Source of the DNA: WHSW01 sp963851045
GTDB taxonomy: Bacteria; Actinomycetota; Thermoleophilia; Solirubrobacterales; 70-9
Reading direction: 5' to 3'
NCBI GenBank assembly: GCA_963851045.1
Contig: CAWKNC010000002.1
Coordinates: forward strand, 620,001 to 684,000
DNA length: 64,000 nt
A model generated the notes under the pieces. The model had not been told where the DNA came from. It searched no databases and saw nothing but the letters and a program-made list of their open reading frames with translations. This document shows positions 47,022 to 55,089 of the stretch, piece after piece. The position numbers and the translations under genes were made by a program. Every line of letters starts with the position of its first letter. Position 1 is the first letter of the stretch.

Positions 47022-48064
47022 GCTTCGGCGCCGCCGCCGTGCTCGCGGTGGCGGCCACTGCGGTCGCGAAGCCCGTTGCCGGGGAGCACCTCCACGATGC
47101 CCGCTACTGCGAGATTCTCGAGCTCAAGGGCTCGCCGCCGACCGCCCGCGTGGTGGTCTGGAACACGATCGGCTTCAGCGACTGCCCGGCGGACAAGTGG
47201 GAGGCGATCGATGCGAACGCCATTGCCAGCGAGCGCGGCGATACCGCGGTGATCAAGAACGGGCCGCGGTATTTCCTCATGGACGCTGCCACCGCCGAGG
47301 TCGGGCGCACACACACCTTCGGCGGTTTGAGGATGCGCAGGGTCGCGAAGATTCCGATCCGAAGCGACTCGGAGCTCGCCCAGACTCCGTACACGGAGCG
47401 CACTATCAAGCGCAATAACACCTGGACATGGAATGCCGGTCGCCGTGTCTTCAAGCTCCTGGCGCCGGACGGTTCGACCTACGTGATGCAGAGCTACTCA
47501 CAGATCCGCGATCCGGCGCTGACCAAGCGGCAGCTGCCCGCTCTCGGCGCGCGTCTACAGCTTCCGCAGGGTTGGTCCTACCGGTCGCGACGGCTAAAGC
47601 GCGACCTGACGCTGACCGCAAACGGAAGCGCGACGATCATCCAGGACGACCTCACCAACACCTATCAGGAGCTGGCGACCAGCACGATCACCAAACGCCA
47701 CCGCGTGGACGTGGTTGGCACGACGCGCACAGTCGCGTCCCCGGCGCCGGGCACGCTTCGGGATGAGGGGACGATCAGCGGGCCGCCGTTCGGCGCGGGC
47801 ACGGTCGCGATTGTTGTCACGCTCGACAACGGCCACGCGACGGGGACGTTTGAGATCAACGCCTCAAAGGGCGCTGCCTATGGGACCGTCGACATGACCT
47901 ACGTGATCACCGGCAACGAGATCGACTTCATCGGCGAGGCCGCGTTCACCGGCGGAACCGGTAGGTTCCGCGGCATCAGGGGCGAGCATCTGCGGGCCCA
48001 CGACCACAACACACTCGACGGTCAGTCGGGGACGTTCACCCTCGAGGGCCAGGCCGAGTACTAG
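47003..48064 (+). CDS. Secreted protein with C-terminal allene-oxide-cyclase-like barrel
   Basis: A 353-aa protein from TTG 47003, preceded by GAGGGTG within the sulfatase gene. A signal peptide leads to a region with CEILELKGSPPTARVVVWNTIG and IKNGPRYFLMD, then a long beta-rich stretch. The last 130 residues (VDVVGTTRTV, GTFEINASKGAAYGTVDMTYVITG, GGTGRFRGIRGE, GTFTLEGQ) look like the dirigent/allene oxide cyclase-type barrel found in many actinobacterial secreted proteins. Function unknown. The tight overlap suggests co-translation with the sulfatase, and a role in the same extracellular process. Confidence 0.75.
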   Translation: MRRQALSFGAAAVLAVAATAVAKPVAGEHLHDARYCEILELKGSPPTARVVVWNTIGFSDCPADKWEAIDANAIASERGDTAVIKNGPRYFLMDAATAEVGRTHTFGGLRMRRVAKIPIRSDSELAQTPYTERTIKRNNTWTWNAGRRVFKLLAPDGSTYVMQSYSQIRDPALTKRQLPALGARLQLPQGWSYRSRRLKRDLTLTANGSATIIQDDLTNTYQELATSTITKRHRVDVVGTTRTVASPAPGTLRDEGTISGPPFGAGTVAIVVTLDNGHATGTFEINASKGAAYGTVDMTYVITGNEIDFIGEAAFTGGTGRFRGIRGEHLRAHDHNTLDGQSGTFTLEGQAEY

Positions 48065-48071
48065 GGGACGC

Positions 48072-48947
48072 ATGGACGTCTTTCGCACGCCGGACGAGCG
48101 CTTCGAAGGGCTTCCCGGATTTGCCTTCGAGCCGAACTATCGCGAGGTCGACGGTCTGCGACTCGCTCATGTCGACGTTGGCGAGGGCTCGCCGGTCGTC
48201 TTCTTTCATGGCGAGCCGACCTGGTCGTATCTGTGGCGCAAGGTGATTCCGCCGGTGCGCGATGCCGGCTTTCGCTGCATCGCCCCTGACCTTGCTGGAT
48301 TCGGTCGCTCCGACAAGCCGACCGATTTCAGCTGGTACTCCTACGACCGCCACACCGAGCTGATGGCGACGCTGCTCACCGATCTCGACCTCCGTGAGGC
48401 GACGGTGGTCGTGCACGATTGGGGCGGGCCGATCGGGCTGCGGCTCGCGGTCGACCATCCCGACCGGATAGCGCGCATGGTGATCATGGACACCGGGCTG
48501 TTCACCGGTGAGCAGCCCATGTCGGAGCCGTGGAAGGTGTTCCGAGATTTCGTCGAGCGCACCGAGGACCTGCCGATCTCGATGCTCGTTCGCAACGCGG
48601 TCGCACGGGGGATGGACGACGACGTCGCGGCCGCCTATGACGCGCCCTTTCCAGCGCCCGAAGCCAAGGCCGGGGCGCGGGCCTTTCCTCTGATGCTGCC
48701 GACCTCGCCCGAGATGGCGGGCGCGGCGGCCGGCAAGCGCGTGCTCGAGGCGCTGCGCACCGACGAGCGCCCGAAGCTTCACCTCTGGGCTGACTCAGAT
48801 CCGATCATCCCGTTCAAGGTGGGCGAGCGTTTCGCCAAGGCGATCAACGCCGCACCGCCCGAGAAGATCGCCAACGCTTCGCATTTCCTCCAGGAGGACG
48901 CCGGGGAGGAAATCGGAGCCCGCATCGCGGAGTGGTTGCGGGCCTAG
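48072..48947 (+). CDS. Haloalkane dehalogenase-like alpha/beta hydrolase (HLD-I type)
   Basis: A 291-aa protein close in pattern to DhlA. The oxyanion/halide segment HGEPTWSYLWR (46-56) is the HLD hallmark. The nucleophile is Asp116 in VVHDWGG with the halide-binding Trp117 next to it. Asp243 (SDPIIP) and His271 (ASHFLQED) complete the triad at the DhlA positions. A cap-domain Trp154 may supply the second halide ligand. These features predict hydrolytic dehalogenation of haloalkanes, although some HLD-fold proteins have other substrates. It lies 7 bp after the barrel protein, on the same strand. Confidence 0.85.
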   Translation: MDVFRTPDERFEGLPGFAFEPNYREVDGLRLAHVDVGEGSPVVFFHGEPTWSYLWRKVIPPVRDAGFRCIAPDLAGFGRSDKPTDFSWYSYDRHTELMATLLTDLDLREATVVVHDWGGPIGLRLAVDHPDRIARMVIMDTGLFTGEQPMSEPWKVFRDFVERTEDLPISMLVRNAVARGMDDDVAAAYDAPFPAPEAKAGARAFPLMLPTSPEMAGAAAGKRVLEALRTDERPKLHLWADSDPIIPFKVGERFAKAINAAPPEKIANASHFLQEDAGEEIGARIAEWLRA

Positions 48948-48962
48948 CGGGTCCGGCGTCCC

Positions 48963-49586
48963 CTAGAGCTTGATCACAACCGCATTGGTGATCATCTCTG
49001 CGAGCGGGCCGGTCGGCACCCCGCCAACCGTCCCGCCTCCTGAAATCACGCGCACACGACCGTCCTCGGTTGACACCTGCATGTCGAAGTCGATCGGGAC
49101 GACGAAGTCGGTGTCGATTCCGAGCAGGTCCAATGCCATGCCGGCGATGCTTCCGGCCCCCGGAAGGTCGATCTCCTCAACCCCGTAGTCGATCAGCGAG
49201 CTCGCCGATGCCTGACCGTGGGCGATCAGCTGATAGGGGCCCGACCGGTCGCGGTGCAGCTCGAAGCTCTCGAGATCCACCGGCCCCGCGGTCGAGTCCG
49301 CAATGGAGACGTTGACGCTTGTAAAGCCATCGAGCCGCTCGAGTATCGGCTCTCGCTGGTCGAAGTCCAGCTCGAGCTCGCGCGCACGAACGTCGAAGCG
49401 CTCACCGTCGCCGAAGAAGAGGCGAAACGCCGGAACCGAACCCAGGGTCACGTCAGCTGACCCGCCGTTTTCGGTCAGCCTCTCCTCGATCGCGCGCTCA
49501 CCGAAGCTCGGCAACAGGATCTGGGTGGCGACGAGCACGAAGACCACGATCCCGGCGACGACGATCCCCCATCGCGAGCGAGTCAT
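48963..49586 (-). CDS. LmeA-like (DUF2993) phospholipid-binding protein
   Basis: A 207-aa protein with one N-terminal membrane anchor (WGIVVAGIVVFVLVATQILLP) and a DUF2993 fold: FGERAIEERLTENGGSADVTLGSVPAFRLFFG, ELDFDQREPILERLDGFTSVNV, and YGVEEIDLP. In mycobacteria LmeA binds phospholipid and acts in lipomannan elongation; whether this organism makes such glycolipids is unknown. It is convergent with the dehalogenase-like gene (15 bp apart) and divergent from the hydrolase at 49637. Confidence 0.83.
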   Translation of the reverse strand: MTRSRWGIVVAGIVVFVLVATQILLPSFGERAIEERLTENGGSADVTLGSVPAFRLFFGDGERFDVRARELELDFDQREPILERLDGFTSVNVSIADSTAGPVDLESFELHRDRSGPYQLIAHGQASASSLIDYGVEEIDLPGAGSIAGMALDLLGIDTDFVVPIDFDMQVSTEDGRVRVISGGGTVGGVPTGPLAEMITNAVVIKL

Positions 49587-49636
49587 ACCCTAAGGATGGC
49601 AGGCGCTCCCCGCGCGGCCGCCCTAATCTGAGGCGC

Positions 49637-50521
49637 ATGAGCGCGCAGGGAAGCAGCGAGCGGGTGGCGGATCTCGGCGAGATCGCGCTGGCCTACGAGA
49701 CGTTCGGCGACTCTGAAGATCCAGCGATGCTTCTGATCATGGGCCTCGGGGCTCAGATGATCCTCTGGCCCACCGAGCTGTGCGAGCTGCTGGCGCAGCG
49801 CGGCTACTTCGTCATCCGCTTCGATAACCGCGACGTCGGGCGCTCCACGATCCTTGATGGCCCGCCACCCACAGTCACGGCCCTCCTGGAGGGCCGAGCG
49901 GAAGCCGCTTACGGGCTGGATGCGATGGCGTCTGACGCCGCCGCGCTGCTCGATCACCTCGGCATAGATCGCGCACACATCGTCGGCTCGTCGATGGGCG
50001 GGATGATCGCGCAGCGCTTTGCCCTCGACCTCGCCGATCGGACCCTCTCGCTTGCGTCGATCATGTCGACCACCGGTGACCGTGCCGTGGGCGCACCGAC
50101 GAGCGCGGCGATGGAGGTTCTGATGACGGCGCCTCCGACCTCGCGCGACGGCTACATCGAGTCGACCGTCGCGGGGAGAAGCGTGATCGGCACCCAGCCG
50201 CCCGATCTGGCGCGCACACGCCGGATCGCGGCGCAGATGTATGACCGCGGCTATCACCCTGAGGGAACGGCGCGCCACATCGCCGCGATTGCCGTCGCCG
50301 GTGACCGCACACAGGAGCTGCGCCGCCTCGATGTTCCCGTGGTGGTCATCCACGGCTCGGCGGATCCGTTGATCAGCGTCTCCGGCGGGGAGGCAACGGC
50401 GGCTGCCATTCCCGGGGCCGAGTTGGTAGTGATCGAGGGCATGGGCCACGATCTGCCCCCGCAGCACCACCACGAGATCGCGGACGCGATCGTGGCGAAC
50501 GCTCAGCGTGGCGCTGCGTAA
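49637..50521 (+). CDS. Alpha/beta hydrolase (RdmC/esterase-like), first of tandem pair
   Basis: A 294-aa hydrolase. LLIMGLGAQMILW is the oxyanion segment. GSSMGGMIAQRFAL holds the nucleophile Ser. IHGSADPLISV and GMGHDLPPQ supply Asp and His. VIRFDNRDVGRS is typical of the esterases related to aclacinomycin methylesterase. The following gene is a clear paralogue (shared MGL.xQMI.W, RFDNRDxGRS, MSTTG, and GMGHDLP), only 9 bp downstream, so a tandem duplication in one operon that continues into the thioesterase. Confidence 0.87.
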   Translation: MSAQGSSERVADLGEIALAYETFGDSEDPAMLLIMGLGAQMILWPTELCELLAQRGYFVIRFDNRDVGRSTILDGPPPTVTALLEGRAEAAYGLDAMASDAAALLDHLGIDRAHIVGSSMGGMIAQRFALDLADRTLSLASIMSTTGDRAVGAPTSAAMEVLMTAPPTSRDGYIESTVAGRSVIGTQPPDLARTRRIAAQMYDRGYHPEGTARHIAAIAVAGDRTQELRRLDVPVVVIHGSADPLISVSGGEATAAAIPGAELVVIEGMGHDLPPQHHHEIADAIVANAQRGAA

Positions 50522-50530
50522 CCTGCGTCG

Positions 50531-51442
50531 ATGGCTTCGACCGAGACCGCGCACAGCCCGTTTGTCGTCGACGAGCAACTCGCGACCGTCAACAGCATTG
50601 AGATTGCCTATGACGAGATCGGCGCTCGCGATGGCGAGCCGCTGATCCTGATCATGGGTCTTGCAACCCAGATGATCCACTGGGATCTAGGCCTGTGCGA
50701 GATGCTCGCAGCTCGCGGCTATCGCGTCATCCGCTTCGACAATCGCGATATCGGTCGATCGACGCGAATTCAGGCTCCCGTTCCTGGGACGGCACCGATG
50801 CTGCTCGGGTTCGGCAACCCGGCCTACAAGCTCTCCGATATGGCGGCGGACACGGTCGCTCTGCTCGACCACCTCGAGATCGACTCCGCCCACATCGTCG
50901 GCGCCTCGATGGGCGGGATGATCGCCCAGCTGGTCGCGATCGAGCACCCGGACCGGGCGCGGACGTTGACGTCAGTGATGTCCACGACAGGCAATCGCCG
51001 GTTCGGCCTGCCGAAGTGGAGTGCCTTCGGCGCGCTCCTCGCCAAGCCCGGCCGGACCCGCGACGAGTTCATCGACCGCGCGGTGAAGACCTTCAAGGTG
51101 ATCGGCTCGCCGGCCTACCCGATGGACGAGGCGCGCTTTCGCGAGCTGGTCGGCGCCGCCTACGATCGCGGCAACCATCCAGCTGGCGTCGCTCGTCAGC
51201 TGCACGCGATCACGACATCGGGCGATCGGACCAAGCGGTTGCGCCGGCTCGAGCTACCCACGCTGGTCCTCCACGGAAGCGCCGACCCCCTTGTGCGGCC
51301 CGCGGCAGGGAAGGCGACCGCCAAAGCGATCCCCGGCGCCCGGCTCGATCTCGTCGACGGCATGGGCCACGACCTTCCCCAGCCACTGCACGAGCACTTC
51401 GCTGAGGCGATCGACGCCAACGCGCGGCGGGCCTCGAATTAA
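50531..51442 (+). CDS. Alpha/beta hydrolase (RdmC/esterase-like), second of tandem pair
   Basis: A 303-aa paralogue of the preceding gene. LILIMGLATQMIHWD, VIRFDNRDIGRS, GASMGGMIAQLVAI (Ser), LHGSADPLVRP (Asp) and GMGHDLPQPLHE (His) form an intact active site. The N-terminus has about 18 extra polar residues. The variable segment between RFDNRD and the Ser elbow differs most from the first copy, so the substrates likely differ. It is followed after 3 bp by the acyl-ACP-thioesterase-like gene. Confidence 0.87.
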   Translation: MASTETAHSPFVVDEQLATVNSIEIAYDEIGARDGEPLILIMGLATQMIHWDLGLCEMLAARGYRVIRFDNRDIGRSTRIQAPVPGTAPMLLGFGNPAYKLSDMAADTVALLDHLEIDSAHIVGASMGGMIAQLVAIEHPDRARTLTSVMSTTGNRRFGLPKWSAFGALLAKPGRTRDEFIDRAVKTFKVIGSPAYPMDEARFRELVGAAYDRGNHPAGVARQLHAITTSGDRTKRLRRLELPTLVLHGSADPLVRPAAGKATAKAIPGARLDLVDGMGHDLPQPLHEHFAEAIDANARRASN

Positions 51443-51445
51443 CCG

Positions 51446-52168
51446 GTGAGCGATCCAGCCCCCACCGAGCTCGTCGAGGAGCCGGATCAAGGGCGTGTCT
51501 TCGAACGAGAGCTGGTGCCTGGGATCGCCGATGCCGCGGCTGATGGGCGCGTGCGGCTTGACGCGATCGCGCGGTGGCTGCAGGACGTCGCCTATCTGGA
51601 CTGGCTCGACGCGGGTGCCGATCAGAGCGGATTCTGGATCATTCGCCGCGGGCGGATGAGGGTCGAGCGCTTTCCCCGGTTTGGGGAGACGGTGACGCTG
51701 CGGACCTTCTGCAGTGGACTCGGCCGTTTCTCCGCGGAACGCCGGACCTCGATACGGGGTGAGTCGGCCTTGGTGGAGGCGGTCGCGATCTGGGTTTGGA
51801 TCGACGCCGAGACCGGGCGGCCGAAGCGGTTTCCCTCTCAGTTCGTCGAGACATACGCGAAGAGCGCCGGCGGCCGCGAGGCGCCGGTGCGGCTACGCCA
51901 TCTCGACCCGTCGGCGGGCTGCGAGCGGAGTGGATGGAGCTTTCGTGCCGTCGATGTCGATGTCGCCGGTCATGTCAACAACTCGCACCTCTGGGCCCCG
52001 CTCGAGGAGGAGCTTGCGAGCTCGCCGGTGGAGCAGCTGGATGCCGAGATTGAGTTTCGCGAACCGACCATGCCCGGCCAGGTGACGGTTCTGCGCGCGC
52101 CTGGGGCGATGTGGATCGCGAACGCCGCGGGCGACCGCGTCACGGCTTCGCTCAGCTTTGCTGACTGA
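51446..52168 (+). CDS. Acyl-ACP thioesterase family protein (double hotdog)
   Basis: A 240-aa protein from GTG 51446. The first hotdog half contains VRLDAIARWLQDVAYLDWLDAG and WIIRRGRMRVERFPRFGETVTLRTFCSG, typical of FatA/FatB-like enzymes. The second half has the characteristic VDVDVAGHVNNSHLW motif with the active-site Asn. It would hydrolyse acyl-ACP or acyl-CoA to free acid. It sits 3 bp after the tandem hydrolases, probably one operon. Its 3' end overlaps the convergent patatin gene by 17 bp. Confidence 0.85.
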   Translation: MSDPAPTELVEEPDQGRVFERELVPGIADAAADGRVRLDAIARWLQDVAYLDWLDAGADQSGFWIIRRGRMRVERFPRFGETVTLRTFCSGLGRFSAERRTSIRGESALVEAVAIWVWIDAETGRPKRFPSQFVETYAKSAGGREAPVRLRHLDPSAGCERSGWSFRAVDVDVAGHVNNSHLWAPLEEELASSPVEQLDAEIEFREPTMPGQVTVLRAPGAMWIANAAGDRVTASLSFAD

Positions 52169-53231
52169 ATCGCTCGCGGGCCAGGCCGCGAATCTCGTCG
52201 AGCTTCGGCCAGGTTGACGGATCGCCCTCAGGGCGGCGAACGCGCCGCACGTCGCCGGGGGGCAGCGCCGCCAGCGCGTCGGAGTGCTCCGCGAGTTGGG
52301 CCGCCACCGTGCGGCGCGCAGTTTCGATCACCGGGTTGCGATCCTTGCGGCTCATCAGGTTCGGACCGATCGCAGCGAGGTCCTCGCCGGTGGGCTGGAT
52401 CAGGATCACTTGGGCGCCGTCCGCGCGCACGCGCTTGGCCTCTCGGCCGAGGCGCCTCCCCGACGCCGAGCGCATCAGCGTGCCCATCCGCTCGATCGGG
52501 TTCCACGCGCGCACTGGGTGAAGCGATGAGGTCGGGTTCAGGCAGATGACGAGGTCAAGCTTCTCGTCGCGAACGAGGTCGAGGTTGGAGGTCGAGTAGA
52601 TCCCGCCATCGACGTAACGACCGCCGGCGATCTCGACCGGGTGGTAGAAGCCCGGGATCGCGCAAGAGGCTGCGACCGCGTCGGCGAGATCTGCTTGCGG
52701 CGAGCCCTCCCGTCCGAAGGCGACACGCCGCCCGGTGGCGTAGTCGCAGGCGACAGCCCAGTGCTTTGGGTGCTCGGTCCAACCGGAGGGGACGACGTTG
52801 CGGATGATCTCCTTCAGCGGCTCGGTCGAGACGAAGCCGCGAGGCGCCCACCCAGCGAGAACCGCACCCGGCGAGAACCGGTGGGGGGCGCGCAGGGAGG
52901 AGAGCGCCAGCGGCCACGAACCGGGGCCGATGGGCGGCAGCGCCTTCGCCAGGCGAAACTGAGCGCCTCCGGAACGGTCGGCCTCCGCCGCGGGGCGCCC
53001 GCGCGCGTCGGTTACGCCCTCGAAGGACTCGCCGGCCGAGTGGGCGACCATGAACCAGGGAGGGATCCCGGCCACGCAGAGGGATGAGATCACCGATCCG
53101 GCGGATGTGCCGACAACGACGTCGGCGGTGGCGGGATCCCAGCCGGTGGTCGAGGCGAGCGCGTCGAGACCGCCGGTGAGCCAGGCACCTCCCTGCACGC
53201 CTCCTGCGCCGAGGACGAGGCCTACCCGCAT
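52152..53231 (-). CDS. Patatin-like phospholipase
   Basis: A 359-aa enzyme starting MRVGLVLGAGGVQGGAWLTG; a longer upstream frame is not used because the family always begins at this strand. The oxyanion motif is GAGGVQGGAW, the nucleophile lies in VVGTSAGSVIS (GxSxG), and the catalytic Asp in YVDGGIYS (DGG). Patatins use a Ser-Asp dyad to hydrolyse phospholipid acyl groups. No signal peptide, so cytosolic or membrane-associated. It follows the acyl-CoA synthetase on the same strand with 10 bp between, so freed fatty acids could be re-activated by the neighbour. Confidence 0.92.
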   Translation of the reverse strand: MRVGLVLGAGGVQGGAWLTGGLDALASTTGWDPATADVVVGTSAGSVISSLCVAGIPPWFMVAHSAGESFEGVTDARGRPAAEADRSGGAQFRLAKALPPIGPGSWPLALSSLRAPHRFSPGAVLAGWAPRGFVSTEPLKEIIRNVVPSGWTEHPKHWAVACDYATGRRVAFGREGSPQADLADAVAASCAIPGFYHPVEIAGGRYVDGGIYSTSNLDLVRDEKLDLVICLNPTSSLHPVRAWNPIERMGTLMRSASGRRLGREAKRVRADGAQVILIQPTGEDLAAIGPNLMSRKDRNPVIETARRTVAAQLAEHSDALAALPPGDVRRVRRPEGDPSTWPKLDEIRGLARERFSQQS

Positions 53232-53241
53232 CCTCGGAATA

Positions 53242-54798
53242 CTAGGCCCGTTCCGCCTCCCGCAACTCGATCCGTCTGATCTTCCCTGTGAGTGTCTTCG
53301 GCAGGTCGCCAACGAACTCGACCTTGCGCGGGTAGGCGTAGGCGCTGAGACGGTCGCGGACGAAGCCCTTGATCTCGGCGGCGAGCTCATCGGAGGGCTC
53401 GTGCCCGTCGGCGAGGACGATGAACGCCTTGACGACGTTGCCCCTGACCTCGTCGGGCGAAGCCACGGCGGCAGCCTCGCGAACGGCCGGGTGCTCGATG
53501 CACGCGGATTCGACCTCGAAGGGACCGATCCGATAGCCGGCGGCGATGATCACGTCGTCGGCGCGCCCGGCGTACCAGACGTAGCCGTCCGCGTCCATCG
53601 TCGCCGCGTCCTTGGAGTGAAACCACTCGCCGCCGAAGGCCTCCTCGGTTGCCTCGGGGAGGTTCCAGTAGCCGATCGGGTAGTGCGGGTTGGATCGCGC
53701 GCGCAGGCAGATCTCGCCGCGCTCGCCCTGCGCGACTGGGTGTTCGTCCTCGTCGAGGATCTGGACGTCCCAGCCTGGCATCGGGCGGCCCATCGAGCCC
53801 TCGCGCACCTCCATGAACGGGAAGTTCGCGCAGAGGGGGTAGGACTCGGTGAGGCCGTAGTAGTCGAGGACGGTCACGCCGTACTGGTCGCGAAACCAGC
53901 GGATCGCCTCCGGGTTGAGCGGTTCCCCCGCCGAGCAGACGATGCGGAACTGCTGCGGGTAGCGCTCGCCGGCGTCCTCGATCGCCATCATCGCCCGCAT
54001 CGCGGTCGGCGTCGTGAAGACGTTGGTGACCTCATGGCGCGAGAGGAAGTCGAGTTGGTCGGCTGGAACGAAGCCTGCCTCGCGCTGGAGCACGTACTGG
54101 ACGGCGCCGAGCCGCCAGGGGCCGAGAAGGGGTGAGATTCCGGCCGCCCACGCCCACTCGCCCATCCCGTGAAAGCGCTCACCGTCCTGGACGTCGTGGC
54201 AGTAGACGAACTCCTCGTGGGCGAGGATGTAGCGGTGGGCATGGACGATGCCCTTCGCCTTGCCGGTTGTTCCCGACGTGTAATAGAGCTGCGCCGGGTC
54301 CTCGGCTGAGGTGTCCTCGCAGATGTGGTCCGTCGGCAGCCCTGAGAGCAGTCCGTCGCCGGCATCGAGAACGAGCAGTTCCTCAACAAGCGATGAGTCG
54401 AAGCGCCCCGCGTTCGCCTCGTCTGTGATCAGCAGCTTGGGGGTCGCGTCGACCAGGCGGTGGCGGATGCCGTCGTCGCCGTAGAGCACCGACATCGAAA
54501 GCAGAATCGCGCCGACCTTCCACGCACCAAAGAAGATCGCCGCGGTCTCGGGAGTGGGAGGGAGGACGACGGCCACCCGATCGCCCTTCTCGACGCCGTG
54601 GTGGCGCAGAAGGTGGGCGGCCTGGTTGGCGAGATCCTGAAGCTCGCCCCAGTTGAGCTCGCGGCTGGAGCCGTCGTGGCGCTCCCAGACCATCGCCGGT
54701 TTGTCGCGCGCGTGCTTGTCGCAAACGTCGGCGGCGATGTTGTAGCGCTCGGGGACGTCCCACTCGTGTTCAGCGCATGCCTGCTCGTAACTCGCCAC
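53242..54798 (-). CDS. AMP-dependent acyl-CoA synthetase (medium-chain/acetyl type)
   Basis: A 518-aa ANL enzyme that activates a carboxylate to its CoA thioester. All motifs are intact: P-loop LYYTSGTTGKAKGIVH, A5 YYGLTESYPLC, A7 region WFHSKDAATMDADGYVWYAG, hinge RADDVIIAAGYRIGPFEVES, and the catalytic Lys in LPKTLTGKIRR. The N-terminus YNIAADVCDKHA resembles the acetyl-/medium-chain acyl-CoA synthetase branch. It starts the minus-strand pair with patatin. In contrast with the fusion at 15951, nothing here suggests loss of adenylation. Confidence 0.93.
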   Translation of the reverse strand: MASYEQACAEHEWDVPERYNIAADVCDKHARDKPAMVWERHDGSSRELNWGELQDLANQAAHLLRHHGVEKGDRVAVVLPPTPETAAIFFGAWKVGAILLSMSVLYGDDGIRHRLVDATPKLLITDEANAGRFDSSLVEELLVLDAGDGLLSGLPTDHICEDTSAEDPAQLYYTSGTTGKAKGIVHAHRYILAHEEFVYCHDVQDGERFHGMGEWAWAAGISPLLGPWRLGAVQYVLQREAGFVPADQLDFLSRHEVTNVFTTPTAMRAMMAIEDAGERYPQQFRIVCSAGEPLNPEAIRWFRDQYGVTVLDYYGLTESYPLCANFPFMEVREGSMGRPMPGWDVQILDEDEHPVAQGERGEICLRARSNPHYPIGYWNLPEATEEAFGGEWFHSKDAATMDADGYVWYAGRADDVIIAAGYRIGPFEVESACIEHPAVREAAAVASPDEVRGNVVKAFIVLADGHEPSDELAAEIKGFVRDRLSAYAYPRKVEFVGDLPKTLTGKIRRIELREAERA

Positions 54799-54849
54799 GG
54801 TTCAACCGTACCCTCGAAGGCGCAGGCTCAGACGCGACGAGGTGGACAA

Positions 54850-54975
54850 ATGAGTAGAGGAACGATTCGGTTGTGCGTCCTGATCGCCCTGGGCGTGTTG
54901 CTCGGGACGCTCGGGATTCTCTCCCTGACCGCAGACGAGGAACGCATCGTCGTGACGCCGGTCCTATCCCGCTAG
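54850..54975 (+). CDS. 41-aa single-helix membrane peptide
   Basis: ATG 54850 is preceded by GAGGTGG (54838-54844) at good distance. The 41 residues start MSRGTIRL, continue with one hydrophobic helix (CVLIALGVLLGTLGILSL) and end in a charged tail (TADEERIVVTPVL). It sits alone between the synthetase start and the tRNA-Leu, in the same direction as the tRNA and sulfatase. Composition supports a genuine small membrane protein. Function unknown. Confidence 0.55.
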   Translation: MSRGTIRLCVLIALGVLLGTLGILSLTADEERIVVTPVLSR

Positions 54976-54991
54976 ATTCTTCGTTTCGCGA

Positions 54992-55075
<84 letters not shown>

Positions 55076-55089
55076 CTATCGTCCCGGCG

